A DNA stretch of 42,426 nt, from assembly GCA_910578245.1 (NCBI GenBank), contig CAJTPC010000011.1, positions 1 through 42,426 on the forward strand. Reading direction: 5' to 3'. The DNA is from an uncultured Christensenella sp. (lineage in GTDB: Bacteria > Bacillota > Clostridia > Christensenellales > UBA3700). A program made the translations under genes and the position numbers. The notes beneath the pieces are model-generated. The model searched no databases, had not been told where the DNA came from, and saw only the letters and a list, made by a program, of their open reading frames with translations. Below are positions 14,272 to 22,558 of the stretch, piece by piece (position 1 is the first letter of the stretch; each line of letters begins with the position of its first letter).

Positions 14272-14439
14272 GGTACACAAACGGGTTGCACATTGTACCG
14301 CACTCTTGAAAAGGGAATCCGGAGTTGGAAGTTGGCTGGCGTGCCTTGCCGCGCAAACGGTCTTTAAGGATTACAAAAGACTTACACAGGATACCCACCT
14401 GCTACAAAGCGGGTTCAGATTGGCGCTCGTCTGTGTACC
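14272..14439 (+). ncRNA. ssrS: structured RNA, probable 6S RNA
   Basis: This is an independent transcription unit of about 168 bases with promoter and terminator and no reading frame of note. The ends pair as GGTACACA with TGTGTACC plus ACG with CGT, with one mismatch between them. Inward there is a wide unpaired bubble whose 3' side carries a small hairpin (CCTGC/GCGGG, 14398-14413). An apical arm is built from TCTT/AAGA and AATCC/GGATT. A long irregular hairpin with a central bubble and a short hairpin on its 3' strand is the architecture of 6S RNA, which mimics an open promoter and binds the sigma-A holoenzyme. The AGGGAATCCGG run resembles a cobalamin riboswitch segment by chance. Assignment rests on structure only. 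Confidence 0.6.
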
Positions 14440-14441
14440 TC

Positions 14442-14474
14442 AAAAAAGCCCGCGCATAATGCGCGGGCTTTTTG
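14442..14474. terminator. strong bidirectional terminator
   Basis: AAAAAAGCCCGCGCAT pairs with ATGCGCGGGCTTTTTT, giving a GC-rich stem flanked by A and T runs. It ends the 6S-like RNA on the plus strand and can also end the convergent capsid operon, whose last gene stops at 14597. Confidence 0.9.
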
Positions 14475-14596
14475 TATATTCCTCAACCATTCTCTATCGC
14501 CTATGTATGAGCGCGCTTGCCACTACGTATAGATAGACATATATTTTGCCTCTTACGCACGGACTTGCCTGTGAGTTGTGATTAATTTATCTATTA

Positions 14597-14872
14597 TTAT
14601 TTATCAATTTTTTCTTGACTGTCTTCTTCTTTATTTGTTTCTTCTTTTTCTTGAGTTTCTTCCGTTGGCTTATCTTCCGTCGGCGTATTTTCCTCTCCTA
14701 TCGGCGTTTTGCTTTTTTTTAGTATTCCCGCAACTGCCAGTATACCCAAAAAGCCCGTTACGCTCTCTTGAATATACGGCAAGTCGAATTTGAGGGATAG
14801 GCTCTGCAATACTACCATAACTGCGCTGACGATTGATACCCAAAACTCATAGCTCTTGAGTTTTTCTTTCAT
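14597..14872 (-). CDS. phage holin-like protein
   Basis: The 91-residue protein starts MKEKLKSYEFWVSIVSAVM. Two hydrophobic segments (about residues 11-28 and 38-52) are separated by a short polar loop, KFDLPYIQ, and a long Glu/Lys-rich tail follows. This is the topology of class II phage holins of Gram-positive hosts, which form pores that release an endolysin. It overlaps the preceding BhlA-like gene by four bases (ATGA). No endolysin gene lies next to it, which is unusual. Confidence 0.75.
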   Translation of the reverse strand: MKEKLKSYEFWVSIVSAVMVVLQSLSLKFDLPYIQESVTGFLGILAVAGILKKSKTPIGEENTPTEDKPTEETQEKEETNKEEDSQEKIDK

Positions 14873-15159
14873 ACGCTCTCCTTTTTGGCTTTGGGAGTTG
14901 ATTTTGGTTTTTCTTCCTTGACGGTACTCTCCATATACTCCCTTACCGCTTCGTTCATCTGCTCTATATCCGCATCGATTTCCCTTATTTCCTCGTCAAT
15001 ATCTTTGATATATTCAAGGTCTTTCGCTAAAGACGATATAGTTGACTGATACTTCGTTTCTCTAGCTCTGCTGTCCTTTAGTTCATAAATCAACAATACG
15101 CAAAATAACAACGCCCATAGACCGTCGCCTATTGCAAGTTCTAAAATCTTATCCCACAT
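14869..15159 (-). CDS. BhlA/UviB-family holin-like protein
   Basis: The 96-residue protein has one N-terminal hydrophobic helix (residues 8-25, GDGLWALLFCVLLIYELKDS) and then a basic/acidic coiled-coil. The pattern of GLWALLF followed by KDSRxRExKYQ is the signature of the BhlA/UviB family. These are single-span holin-like proteins found in Bacillus phages and near clostridial bacteriocins. It is two bases downstream of the 333-residue gene and overlaps the second holin, so the two are co-expressed. It may act as holin, antiholin or membrane partner of particle release. Confidence 0.75.
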   Translation of the reverse strand: MWDKILELAIGDGLWALLFCVLLIYELKDSRARETKYQSTISSLAKDLEYIKDIDEEIREIDADIEQMNEAVREYMESTVKEEKPKSTPKAKKESV

Positions 15160-15160
15160 A

Positions 15161-16162
15161 TCAACCTTTCGACCTTGCTATATCCGTAACCAACTTGCCG
15201 TAGTACGCGCCGAGATAATCTTCAAGTTTTTTATTATCTTGCAACATTCTCAAGGCTACGTCATGCGGAAGCGACGTGTAATACTCATACGCTAGGTCAT
15301 AGCGCTGTTTGTAATTTTCTTTTTTCTCACCTGCATAGCCGTACTTGTTTTCAAGATTATTAATCTCAAGTTGGTCCTTAATTCTTTGCGCAAGTTGATT
15401 TTCTATCGCCTTTGCTCTGTCTTGAATGTATTTGGCTTCCTTTTCTTTTAGCGTATTGTTGTATTTGTCTATGCTCTCGATTTCTTTAGCGCGTTTGTCA
15501 AGTAAGCGCTCGATTTCCGTGTCCAACTTGCTTGCGTAGGAAATGTCAAGTTGTTGAAGAGCGGTATTTGCTTCGCCTTGCAATTTTGCTATCTCTGCGT
15601 CAAGTTTGCTCACGTCGATATTGCGCTTGTTGGTCAACTCGCTACTCTCCCACGCTCTTGCTTGCTCGTTGGCGTCCGTCTGACCTTGTTTGATAGAAGA
15701 GCGATACAGCCCTTTCTTGACGAGTTCTTGCATGAGAGCTTTTTGGAAATCGTCGTAATCCTTGTCTACTTGCTCTTGCTTTTGGTCGTATTCGGCGTTT
15801 GTCGCGTCCTTTTTGTTTTCCACGACCGCCGTCTTAACGTCGAAGCTATCGCTTACTTTTTGCTTTTCGTCTTCCAGCAAGCCGTCGTATTTGTCTTTGG
15901 TATTTTGTCTTATCGTATCTTCGTCGTCGCCCTCGTATTTTAGGTACTCAAAGGTCTGTTCTTCGGGCAGTAAATCAGATAAATCTTCATACCCTTTTCC
16001 CGGGTCGTACGCCCCGCTGTTCTTATATTCTTCGTCAAGTTGTCCCAGCTTATCGAGAAGCTCGTTCTCTCCGTCAACGTATGGTGACGTATCAACGTAA
16101 TCCGCTACTTTCTTGCCGGTAAAAAACGCCTTGACTTTATTTGTAAAATCACTCCAAGTCAT
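15161..16162 (-). CDS. coiled-coil virion-associated protein
   Basis: The 333-residue protein begins MTWSDFTNKVKAFFTGKKV, which is weakly amphipathic. It then runs as long charged helices rich in Gln, Lys and Glu (about residues 90-270) with heptad character. It ends in a compact Tyr-rich segment, YDLAYEYYTSLPHDVALRML. In the order of P22-like genomes, this place after the stabilisation protein holds the tail needle or ejection proteins, which are also coiled-coil. I cannot assign a specific role. It has no enzyme motif and no signal peptide. It probably plugs the portal or is ejected with DNA. Confidence 0.55.
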   Translation of the reverse strand: MTWSDFTNKVKAFFTGKKVADYVDTSPYVDGENELLDKLGQLDEEYKNSGAYDPGKGYEDLSDLLPEEQTFEYLKYEGDDEDTIRQNTKDKYDGLLEDEKQKVSDSFDVKTAVVENKKDATNAEYDQKQEQVDKDYDDFQKALMQELVKKGLYRSSIKQGQTDANEQARAWESSELTNKRNIDVSKLDAEIAKLQGEANTALQQLDISYASKLDTEIERLLDKRAKEIESIDKYNNTLKEKEAKYIQDRAKAIENQLAQRIKDQLEINNLENKYGYAGEKKENYKQRYDLAYEYYTSLPHDVALRMLQDNKKLEDYLGAYYGKLVTDIARSKG

Positions 16163-16182
16163 AATTTCTCCTTGTATATATT

Positions 16183-16557
16183 CTAATTTTCAAGTATACT
16201 CGCATTTGATATACTTCCCTTTATGCGCGCTCTGCCGGAAGATAAATTACGTCCGTTTATCTCCACTACTCGCCAGCCTCTCGCAAGCGGTATCGGCGCA
16301 ATTGTGATCGCCCCTTTTCTCTCGTCTATTATTTCGCCGTCAACGCTAATTTGACAACTAGGCTGTTCTTCGCTTGCAGAAAACGCCAACACTTCAAGTT
16401 CGCACTCCCTGCCTTGCGAATAGAGCCTTATCGTAAGCCTGCTTTCGCCGTCATCGATAGGCAAAACAAAGTAGTAATTCTCAGACGACGTTGAGATATG
16501 TCTGTCTAAATTCTCGCTTAAATCTTCAATCATTACTTCCATTCTCTTTACGTTCAT
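16183..16557 (-). CDS. small beta-rich protein of the capsid locus
   Basis: The 124-residue protein starts MNVKRMEVMIEDLSENLDRH. After a short helix it is almost entirely beta strand (NYYFVLPIDDGESRLTIRLY, then ELEVLAFSA and IAPIPLARGWRVVEING), with no cysteines of note. It resembles a small tail or capsid decoration fold but I do not recognise the family. The tandem repeat at 16591-16626 lies between it and the upstream 475-residue gene. Confidence 0.5.
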   Translation of the reverse strand: MNVKRMEVMIEDLSENLDRHISTSSENYYFVLPIDDGESRLTIRLYSQGRECELEVLAFSASEEQPSCQISVDGEIIDERKGAITIAPIPLARGWRVVEINGRNLSSGRARIKGSISNASILEN

Positions 16558-16590
16558 ATCGCTGTATCTCCTTAAAGAGCTTTTTTTCTC

Positions 16591-16626
16591 TATTTCAAAA
16601 AGTCTATTTCAAAAAGTCTATTTCAA
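16591..16626. repeat. 14-base tandem repeat at the end of the 475-residue gene
   Basis: TATTTCAAAAAGTC occurs at 16591-16604 and 16605-16618, with a partial third copy to 16626. It spans the stop codon of the 475-residue gene. The 14-base period is not a multiple of three, so slippage in it would change the frame and C-terminus of that gene. Confidence 0.75.
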
Positions 16627-18031
16627 GTATCGGCGGACGAATGCTTTCTTCCACGTTGTCGGAGCGGATATAGAATACGAACTTGTCGGATTTGACGTAG
16701 ATACTGCGGCGGTTTTCCAACGGCGAAAGAACAAATTCTTTCCTCTCGCCGTTTGCAATTATGCCAAGTACGTACTGACCGTCTGCGCCGTACTCCACTC
16801 CTCTCACAACTTTAAGCGTAGCCGGTCTGTCAAAATCTATCTCAGGACTTTGCCAATACTTTTGATACGGCGCGCCCAAATACAGTCCGCTCTCGTCAAG
16901 TTGTACGGGCGAAGAACAATCTTTGGAAAGTCCTATTATCTTACCCTCGCCGTAAGCTCCTACCGTCTTGATATCGAAGAGGGATATACCTCTCATAAAG
17001 TCCACAGACTTGTCCGTCAAGTCAAAGAGCATGACAACGTTGTTGTTTTGCTTTTGTGAAAAAATTCCGTAATCGCAATCTACCTCGTTGGTAAAAGATA
17101 AGATATATTTATGATGCGCGTAGCACGCCGATACGTCCTTGAATCCGCCTTGCAACAAATCGTTGGTCTTGACGGAGTATCTAGACACGTCATAGCCGTC
17201 AAATAGATATATTCCGTCTTCGCTTGCAAAAGCCACGCGTTCACCGCATTGCGTAACTGAATTTGCAAATATTCGTCCGCTAGACGTATACACCTTTTTC
17301 ATAGTAAATTGCGTCTGGTCGGCGTACGCCGTCAATCTGTAAATCCCAAATTCGCAAAATACGTAGAGATAATTGTCAAAGCTCTTGATTGCGTTGACAT
17401 CGCCGAGCGAGCCGTCAAAGTCTATGTATCCGCCCTCATCGAGAGATACGTTCCAGTTGAACGGGTCAAAGTCATCGCTAAACCAAAGGCTGTTGCGAAC
17501 TCCCTCTACGACTGCGTAAATTCTCTCGTAGTGCGCGCACATATCCAGTACTTTTACGCCGTCCTTGATCTCTACGAGCTGCTCGCCCGACAAAGCCTTT
17601 AGCCCGCGCTCTCCCGACAGCAGTAATATATCGACGTCGCCGTATAGATAATTGACGCCCACGTCGAAGATACCCTCGCAATCGATGTGCGTCCATTCCC
17701 TATCGCCTGCCGTCAAGTACTCCAGTCCATTTTGATGAGATAGCGCAAGTCTGCTTTTGAGCTTGCCGTCCTTTTGCGTATTGGTGATAAAGAGCTTGCA
17801 ATCGCCCAAGCCATCGGGAATAGACGGTATAATCTCTCCGTCAAACTCCAACGCGCTTATGCCGTACGGCGTTGTCAATCGCGAATTCTTGAATTTGTAA
17901 TTGTATACGCAATCAACGTAGTCGCATGGCAAATTACGAGATAACTTGGTTTCGTCATACCCCTTAAAGTTGGAGAGTACTACCCTTCTTCGCTCGGGTT
18001 TCGCGAGCGCGTAATTCTTATCGTAATACAT
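16604..18031 (-). CDS. P22 gp10-like packaged-DNA stabilisation or tail protein
   Basis: The 475-residue protein lies directly after the 183-residue adaptor gene, two bases away. Its length matches the roughly 470-residue packaged-DNA stabilisation protein (gp10) of P22-like podoviruses, and its position in gene order is the same. The sequence is beta-rich with repeated blade-like units, such as CDYGIFSQKQNNNVVMLFDL and AVVEGVRNSLWFSDDFDPFNW. WFSDDFDPFNW resembles motifs of phage tail beta-propeller proteins. No enzyme motif is seen. It probably sits below the portal and closes the DNA channel. The similarity to gp10 is judged on length, order and composition, not on alignment. Confidence 0.6.
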   Translation of the reverse strand: MYYDKNYALAKPERRRVVLSNFKGYDETKLSRNLPCDYVDCVYNYKFKNSRLTTPYGISALEFDGEIIPSIPDGLGDCKLFITNTQKDGKLKSRLALSHQNGLEYLTAGDREWTHIDCEGIFDVGVNYLYGDVDILLLSGERGLKALSGEQLVEIKDGVKVLDMCAHYERIYAVVEGVRNSLWFSDDFDPFNWNVSLDEGGYIDFDGSLGDVNAIKSFDNYLYVFCEFGIYRLTAYADQTQFTMKKVYTSSGRIFANSVTQCGERVAFASEDGIYLFDGYDVSRYSVKTNDLLQGGFKDVSACYAHHKYILSFTNEVDCDYGIFSQKQNNNVVMLFDLTDKSVDFMRGISLFDIKTVGAYGEGKIIGLSKDCSSPVQLDESGLYLGAPYQKYWQSPEIDFDRPATLKVVRGVEYGADGQYVLGIIANGERKEFVLSPLENRRSIYVKSDKFVFYIRSDNVEESIRPPILEIDFLK

Positions 18032-18032
18032 A

Positions 18033-18584
18033 TCAATACCACCTTCTGGGTTTGATCTTTATCTCCCCTTTCTTTCGCACAGCCGTGCGCATATCCTGCT
18101 TAAATCTGTCGGAATACGCGACAGATTGCTCGTACATACCAAAAATCATGCTGTACTCCGCGCATATTCCCAACGCTAAGGTTTTTGCCGACACAAGCGG
18201 AGGCAGAGGACACTCTTCTTCGATGTCGATGTCAAGCGGTGTATAGCTATAGACTATCCCGGCTCTCTTTACCCCGTTGTTGACTACTTTGCAGTAAGTC
18301 GGCGTATGATAAAAGTCAGACGGCAATCCGCTGTCCAAGTCCTCGACCTTGCGTACCTCCAGTAACTTGTGCGTCAGCTCTTCGTAATATATCTTGCCGT
18401 CCTTGACCTCGACTTCCTCTTCTTCAATCAATGGTAGATACTCGCCGACAATTTCTTTTATTACGAGATTGGCGCAATTAACCAATAGTTTGAGCTTGGG
18501 ATGTTGAGCCGTCTGCGTATTAATGTTGGCGTCCTCATCGCCGAGATACGTCAAACAAATTTGTATGGCTTCTTTAAGTTGCAT
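18033..18584 (-). CDS. head-to-tail adaptor, P22 gp4-like
   Basis: The 183-residue protein has a helical N-terminal half (IQICLTYLGDEDANINTQ, then LKLLVNCANLVIKEIVGEYLPL) and a beta-containing middle (VEVKDGKIYYEELTHKLLEVRKV). C-terminal helices (SAKTLALGICAEYSMIFGMYEQSVAYSDRF) are followed by a basic tail. This fits the helical ring-forming adaptor that binds the portal in P22-type particles (gp4, 166 residues). It follows the capsid-linked 104-residue gene and precedes the gp10-like gene, as in P22. No lytic transglycosylase motif is visible, unlike some gp4 relatives. Confidence 0.6.
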   Translation of the reverse strand: MQLKEAIQICLTYLGDEDANINTQTAQHPKLKLLVNCANLVIKEIVGEYLPLIEEEEVEVKDGKIYYEELTHKLLEVRKVEDLDSGLPSDFYHTPTYCKVVNNGVKRAGIVYSYTPLDIDIEEECPLPPLVSAKTLALGICAEYSMIFGMYEQSVAYSDRFKQDMRTAVRKKGEIKIKPRRWY

Positions 18585-18592
18585 TCTTCCTC

Positions 18593-18907
18593 CTATAATT
18601 CTAAACCGTTCAAAACCTTTTGAATAATCCCGTCTTGACGCTGTTTTTCAAGTCGAGCGTTGTGGGCGTCAATCTCGGCTAGGATAAGCTCTTTGTTGCC
18701 GACACGGCTTTGCCTAGCGAAATCAAGCGCCCTTTTGTCAAGAGTAGTATGCGGAAAGACGGCTTGAAACGTAGGCGTCTTCGACGAGTTGTGCAACTCA
18801 TATCTGCAAGTTCCCCTATTGAAATAGATTTTGTAGTCTTCGTCTATGCTCTTTATCCTTGAAGATATATCGAAAAGATCGTCCTTTATCTCAGTCAGTC
18901 TATCCAC
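18593..18907 (-). CDS. small hypothetical protein downstream of the capsid gene
   Basis: The 104-residue protein reads MDRLTEIKDDLFDISSRIKSID, then a short beta hairpin (YKIYFNRGTCRYELHNSS) and a helical basic tail. It sits 30 bases after the major capsid gene and nine bases before the adaptor gene, where phages often encode a small head-completion or decoration protein. From memory, similar small proteins occur beside capsid genes in Firmicutes phages. No motif allows a firmer call. Confidence 0.55.
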   Translation of the reverse strand: MDRLTEIKDDLFDISSRIKSIDEDYKIYFNRGTCRYELHNSSKTPTFQAVFPHTTLDKRALDFARQSRVGNKELILAEIDAHNARLEKQRQDGIIQKVLNGLEL

Positions 18908-18937
18908 ATTTTACCTCTCAACTACTCTTATTATTGC

Positions 18938-20104
18938 TTATTCAACGGTGATTCCGGAGAGCTTAGCTTGTCCGATAGGTTTATCGCAAATCATATCCGC
19001 ATACTTGACAAGCGTTGCGCCGTAAGTAGCGCTACCTGCTTTTTGTTTGATTACCTTGCCGTTGTCGCCCTCAAGCCATCTCCAATCGCAAAGTTGATGC
19101 AACTTGAAGTCCGAGCTGTTGAGCAAATACATAGTTCCGCTCTCTACGAATCTGTCTGCAATGAGCGGTATTCCGTTGTAAGACAACGCCTTAAAACCTC
19201 CGTCAAGATTCATGTAGTCCACGTTGGTTCTCGTCAAAGCAAGATAATCCAGATACGCTCTTCTTACGTCGTAAGAACATACGATAAAATCGATTTGCGA
19301 GCCTGCTACTTCATCGATGTAGTCGATTGCGCTTTGTATCTTGGCTGTGTTGATACTGCCAACGTTTTCGTATTGCTTGGGTTTGAGCCAGCTTCTGCCC
19401 TCTCTCGACAAACCGTACAAATCTCTATCAGAGAAGATTGCCCCCAGTCCCGTCAACTCGTTTTCTCTTGAACCTTGTACGGTAACTATGTCGCCGTTCT
19501 CTACTGATGTAGCTACGTTTGCGGATACGGTGACGGCGTTGTTTACTCTATCTACGCTGACGATTCTCACGCCCTTAAGGTCTGAATATACAGTTCCGCT
19601 TGTCTTGGAGTATACGTCTACTACCATACCCTCCATAACGTTGCGTACGCTGTCAAGATTAATCACGCTACCGCTATTTGACTTGCAGGTTGCAAGACTA
19701 CCGCTGCCGTCGCCGTACAACATTCTGCCAAGATTAAACTTGGAAGCCTTGAGCAAGCCTTCCATTTCAGCGTTGAGAAGATTGACGAACGCTCCTGTAT
19801 TTGACTGCGAGGCTCTGATAGCTTTATCCGAAAGTTCTATCGTGCCGTAAAGGTTTTTGAGTTCCAACTTAAATCTGTCGTAGTTGTTGGACGCCGGAGT
19901 GGGAAGCTCGCCCGTCTCCGTACCCGCGCCGATACCGCCGTTGATACCGTACGGTACGAGTTTGATAATCTCCTTGCCCCATACGTCGCTCGTTGTCTGC
20001 TCAATTTTTGCAAGAAGCGGATTTACGCCTACGTTGAGTTGGTCTGCCACTACGTTTAAGTACACGCTTTTAAGCGCTTTTTCTGCTGTTTCTAACGTTA
20101 CCAT
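18938..20104 (-). CDS. phage major capsid protein
   Basis: The 388-residue protein starts MVTLETAEKALKSVYLNVV. Its N-terminal arm is followed by KLVPYGINGGIGAGTETGELPTP and YDRFKLELKNLYGTIELSDKAIRAS, the typical layout of the HK97-type coat fold (N-arm, E-loop, then P-domain helix). The helix FVNLLNAEMEGLLKASKFNLGRMLYGDG is the spine helix characteristic of phage coat proteins. The C-terminal part (FIVCSYDVRRAYLDYLALTR and IPLIADRFVESGTMYLLNS) is the A-domain. It follows the scaffold gene by eight bases. It should form the icosahedral shell. Confidence 0.85.
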   Translation of the reverse strand: MVTLETAEKALKSVYLNVVADQLNVGVNPLLAKIEQTTSDVWGKEIIKLVPYGINGGIGAGTETGELPTPASNNYDRFKLELKNLYGTIELSDKAIRASQSNTGAFVNLLNAEMEGLLKASKFNLGRMLYGDGSGSLATCKSNSGSVINLDSVRNVMEGMVVDVYSKTSGTVYSDLKGVRIVSVDRVNNAVTVSANVATSVENGDIVTVQGSRENELTGLGAIFSDRDLYGLSREGRSWLKPKQYENVGSINTAKIQSAIDYIDEVAGSQIDFIVCSYDVRRAYLDYLALTRTNVDYMNLDGGFKALSYNGIPLIADRFVESGTMYLLNSSDFKLHQLCDWRWLEGDNGKVIKQKAGSATYGATLVKYADMICDKPIGQAKLSGITVE

Positions 20105-20112
20105 TATTGTTG

Positions 20113-20706
20113 TTATATCCTCCTGTTGTTGAACATAGCCTTAAATACACTGCCCGCCTCGGCTATGCTCGTCGGTCTTGAAGGCGGTGTGAGTGTGATT
20201 TGTCCCCTTGAAGAAATTGACTTAGGGGGAAGATTGCTTTGCAAAGCGTCTAGGTATTCTTCGATAATCATGTCTTTTAATTCTTGATTGCCAAAGACGA
20301 ATTTTTGTAGAAATTCCTCGTCGCTTGCAAGTTTTTCGGGAGCCACGTACGCTTTTGCAAGCGCTGTCGCCAATGCTTTTTCCAAGCAATTTTCGTCTTG
20401 CGACAACTCCTTACTTTCGGCTATAATCTCGCCTATCTGAGAGGAAAAGTCCTTGGCTATCGGATATTCTTGCAAAAATTTTTGCACTTTAGCTTTCCAA
20501 CCGACTTGCTCGAATACGGGTATATCCTCATTCTCGGAAGCGTTGTTTATCTCCTCCCCTTTTGCCCCGTCACAAGCGTCATTGTCGGCGGACTTGCCCT
20601 CTTTCTTATCTTCTTCCCCCTCTGCTTCTCGGGGTATATTCTCAAGCTCTTCGGCGTCTGCTTCCAAGCCGTTGAGATCAGTTGGTTGGTATGATGCTGT
20701 TTCCAT
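20113..20706 (-). CDS. capsid scaffold protein
   Basis: The 197-residue protein is very acidic in its first third (EADAEELENIPREAEGEEDK) and then helical, with a basic C-terminal end (TSIAEAGSVFKAMFNNRRI). Acidic disordered N-terminus, helical body and a short basic tail binding the coat protein is the usual layout of phage scaffold proteins. It lies between portal and coat genes and overlaps the end of the portal gene by 29 bases, the standard order. No protease motif is visible, so the scaffold probably leaves the procapsid intact, as in P22. Confidence 0.75.
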   Translation of the reverse strand: METASYQPTDLNGLEADAEELENIPREAEGEEDKKEGKSADNDACDGAKGEEINNASENEDIPVFEQVGWKAKVQKFLQEYPIAKDFSSQIGEIIAESKELSQDENCLEKALATALAKAYVAPEKLASDEEFLQKFVFGNQELKDMIIEEYLDALQSNLPPKSISSRGQITLTPPSRPTSIAEAGSVFKAMFNNRRI

Positions 20707-22558
20707 TTTGTCCTCCCTCGTCTGGCGATTGCGCCATATCGATAGTCTTCATCATCTTGTGCTGTTTGATATGTTCGTCTATCAATCCCGCAAGTTTTTC
20801 GTCCTTTTCTTCAAGCAAGCGCTTGAGATGCTCGTCAATATGTAAATCATGGTCGTCATACTCGGCGACTAGAACTTCTTCTTTGCCGAAGTCAAGATTT
20901 TCTTTCATAGCCTTTTTGCGGTGACTTTCATCAATATCTCTGCTTGACTCCCAGTTGCCAAAGCCCAAAATCTCAAGAATCTTGAGTTTGTTACGAGAGG
21001 ATATAGCTCCGCTTTCATCGTTGAAAATACCCATCTTTACAAGTTCGATTACCATATTTCTTTTGTTTTCCAAAGTATCCGTAAGTTCGTTTTCATTGTC
21101 GAATACGAGATCGTCGCTTTGCAAATCGCTTGCCGTGAAATACGCTAGTTCAACTTCGCCGTTGTCGCCTGAAAATCTCTTCATGCGCTTGGTCTGACAA
21201 AACTGCTTATACAGTCTTAGCATTTGCTCGCATATTCTCTTGATACCAATTCTCAAGGACGTCGTAGCTATCGACAGTCGGGTGTCGTCTTGCTCGACAA
21301 GCAAACCTATGGCTTTACCCGACATCTGATTAAACACGTTGGAGTACTTGCTCAATTCGCTTACTCCTGATATAGTCGTAAACTCCGAGAGTATCCTCTC
21401 TTCTTCGTATTGAAAGTCTACCGGCACTCTTCCGCTCTCCAAAAGCCTTGGAGGCGTAGAGCCTTGACGGTATACCAATACCTTACCGGGAGATAACCCC
21501 TCTTCTTCAAGATTGTCAGTATCTACAGATCCGTCTTCAATGCTGAGTACGCCCATAGACAGTCTGTTGATAAATTCATGCTTTCGGTTTTTGATTGCAT
21601 TGTACGCTTTTTGAAGCGGGATAAGTCGTTCTATTATGCTCGCGCCGTAAAAGCATCCCAACTTATCAAGGCAAATTATCTTTGTAAACGGATAACCTCT
21701 ACTTCCGTTGATTCCATTGATGTACGGAAGGTCGCCGTGGTACAGCAATTTGTCGCCTGCGACAATACTCAACTCGCCGTTAGGCTTATCCGCCGTAGGT
21801 CGGGAGTACTTCTCTATCACCACGCACATATCGTGCGCCACGCCGTTTAGCGTATTGAAAGAATTGTCGTATACTATACCGCCTTGAGCCGAGTCAAGCG
21901 AAAATACGTTGACGTCCTCGCCCTTAACTTCGACTCCCCATATATCCTTGATTTCGTCTACGTGATACGCTTTTGCGTGTATTATACTCATGCAGTCGTC
22001 AAGATTGGCTGTGCCTATATTGTCAGGGAGAATCTCGTACGGCGGAACGATAGATATATCTACGTCCCCCTCGCGCACAGCGCCATTCTTACTCTGTCCG
22101 ATTACTCTTCCCTTCTCGCCTGCCCATACTGTCTTAAAAAAACAACTGCCCGTAACTTCGCTCCAACAACTGGCTTCGTTGAGCAAGCGAGGCAAGTCGT
22201 TTTCTTCGCATAGCGCTTTGACTATTTGCGTAGACAGCTTTGCCGTCTGCACGTCGCTATCATCGTTGCTAAACGGTCTGACGCTTATTCCGCACTTCAG
22301 ACGGTTGAGTTTGGAAAGTCTTGTTTCGACAATAGACGCAATATGGTTGTATATCTCTCTCTCTTGCCAATAATATTGCTTGCCGTACTGCTCGACGTCG
22401 CCCACGGGAGTTATCTCGGCATATTGGTTACCGCTGAAAAAATTCATATTAAGACGCCATTGCAATTCAAGCGGTTTTCGCTCCTGTCTGCGTCTTTCAA
22501 AATCTTTGCGCACTTCCTTGACTATGTCCTCGCTGAATTTACCGTTAAACTTTGTCAT
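20678..22558 (-). CDS. phage portal protein
   Basis: The 626-residue protein starts at ATG 22558, after GGGAGAAAG; two residues more would need a GTG. Features are an N-terminal arm (RRRQERKPLELQWRLNMNFFSGNQY), the wing with WSEVTGSCFFKTVW, and KIICLDKLGCFYGASIIERLIPLQKAYNAIKNRK, a typical portal clip/stem segment. A long C-terminal helical part follows, with KKAMKENLDFGK and a coiled crown. The size is close to P22-like portals. It forms the dodecameric ring at the capsid vertex through which DNA is packaged and released. It overlaps both neighbours, so translation of the set is coupled. Confidence 0.85.
   Translation of the reverse strand: MTKFNGKFSEDIVKEVRKDFERRRQERKPLELQWRLNMNFFSGNQYAEITPVGDVEQYGKQYYWQEREIYNHIASIVETRLSKLNRLKCGISVRPFSNDDSDVQTAKLSTQIVKALCEENDLPRLLNEASCWSEVTGSCFFKTVWAGEKGRVIGQSKNGAVREGDVDISIVPPYEILPDNIGTANLDDCMSIIHAKAYHVDEIKDIWGVEVKGEDVNVFSLDSAQGGIVYDNSFNTLNGVAHDMCVVIEKYSRPTADKPNGELSIVAGDKLLYHGDLPYINGINGSRGYPFTKIICLDKLGCFYGASIIERLIPLQKAYNAIKNRKHEFINRLSMGVLSIEDGSVDTDNLEEEGLSPGKVLVYRQGSTPPRLLESGRVPVDFQYEEERILSEFTTISGVSELSKYSNVFNQMSGKAIGLLVEQDDTRLSIATTSLRIGIKRICEQMLRLYKQFCQTKRMKRFSGDNGEVELAYFTASDLQSDDLVFDNENELTDTLENKRNMVIELVKMGIFNDESGAISSRNKLKILEILGFGNWESSRDIDESHRKKAMKENLDFGKEEVLVAEYDDHDLHIDEHLKRLLEEKDEKLAGLIDEHIKQHKMMKTIDMAQSPDEGGQNGNSIIPTN

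Noticed and set aside
14280..14340. Cobalamin riboswitch (AGGGAATCCGG segment)
   Set aside because: The other conserved B12-box elements are absent, a terminator follows directly, and no gene lies downstream on that strand.
14272..14439. phi29-type packaging RNA
   Set aside because: The capsid locus is P22-like, which has no pRNA. The RNA is on the opposite strand with its own sigma-A promoter, and its bubble structure fits 6S RNA better. It is not fully excluded.
18968..19471. Plus-strand 167-codon frame opposite the major capsid gene
   Set aside because: It is antisense shadow with no signal; the minus frame has a clear coat protein pattern.
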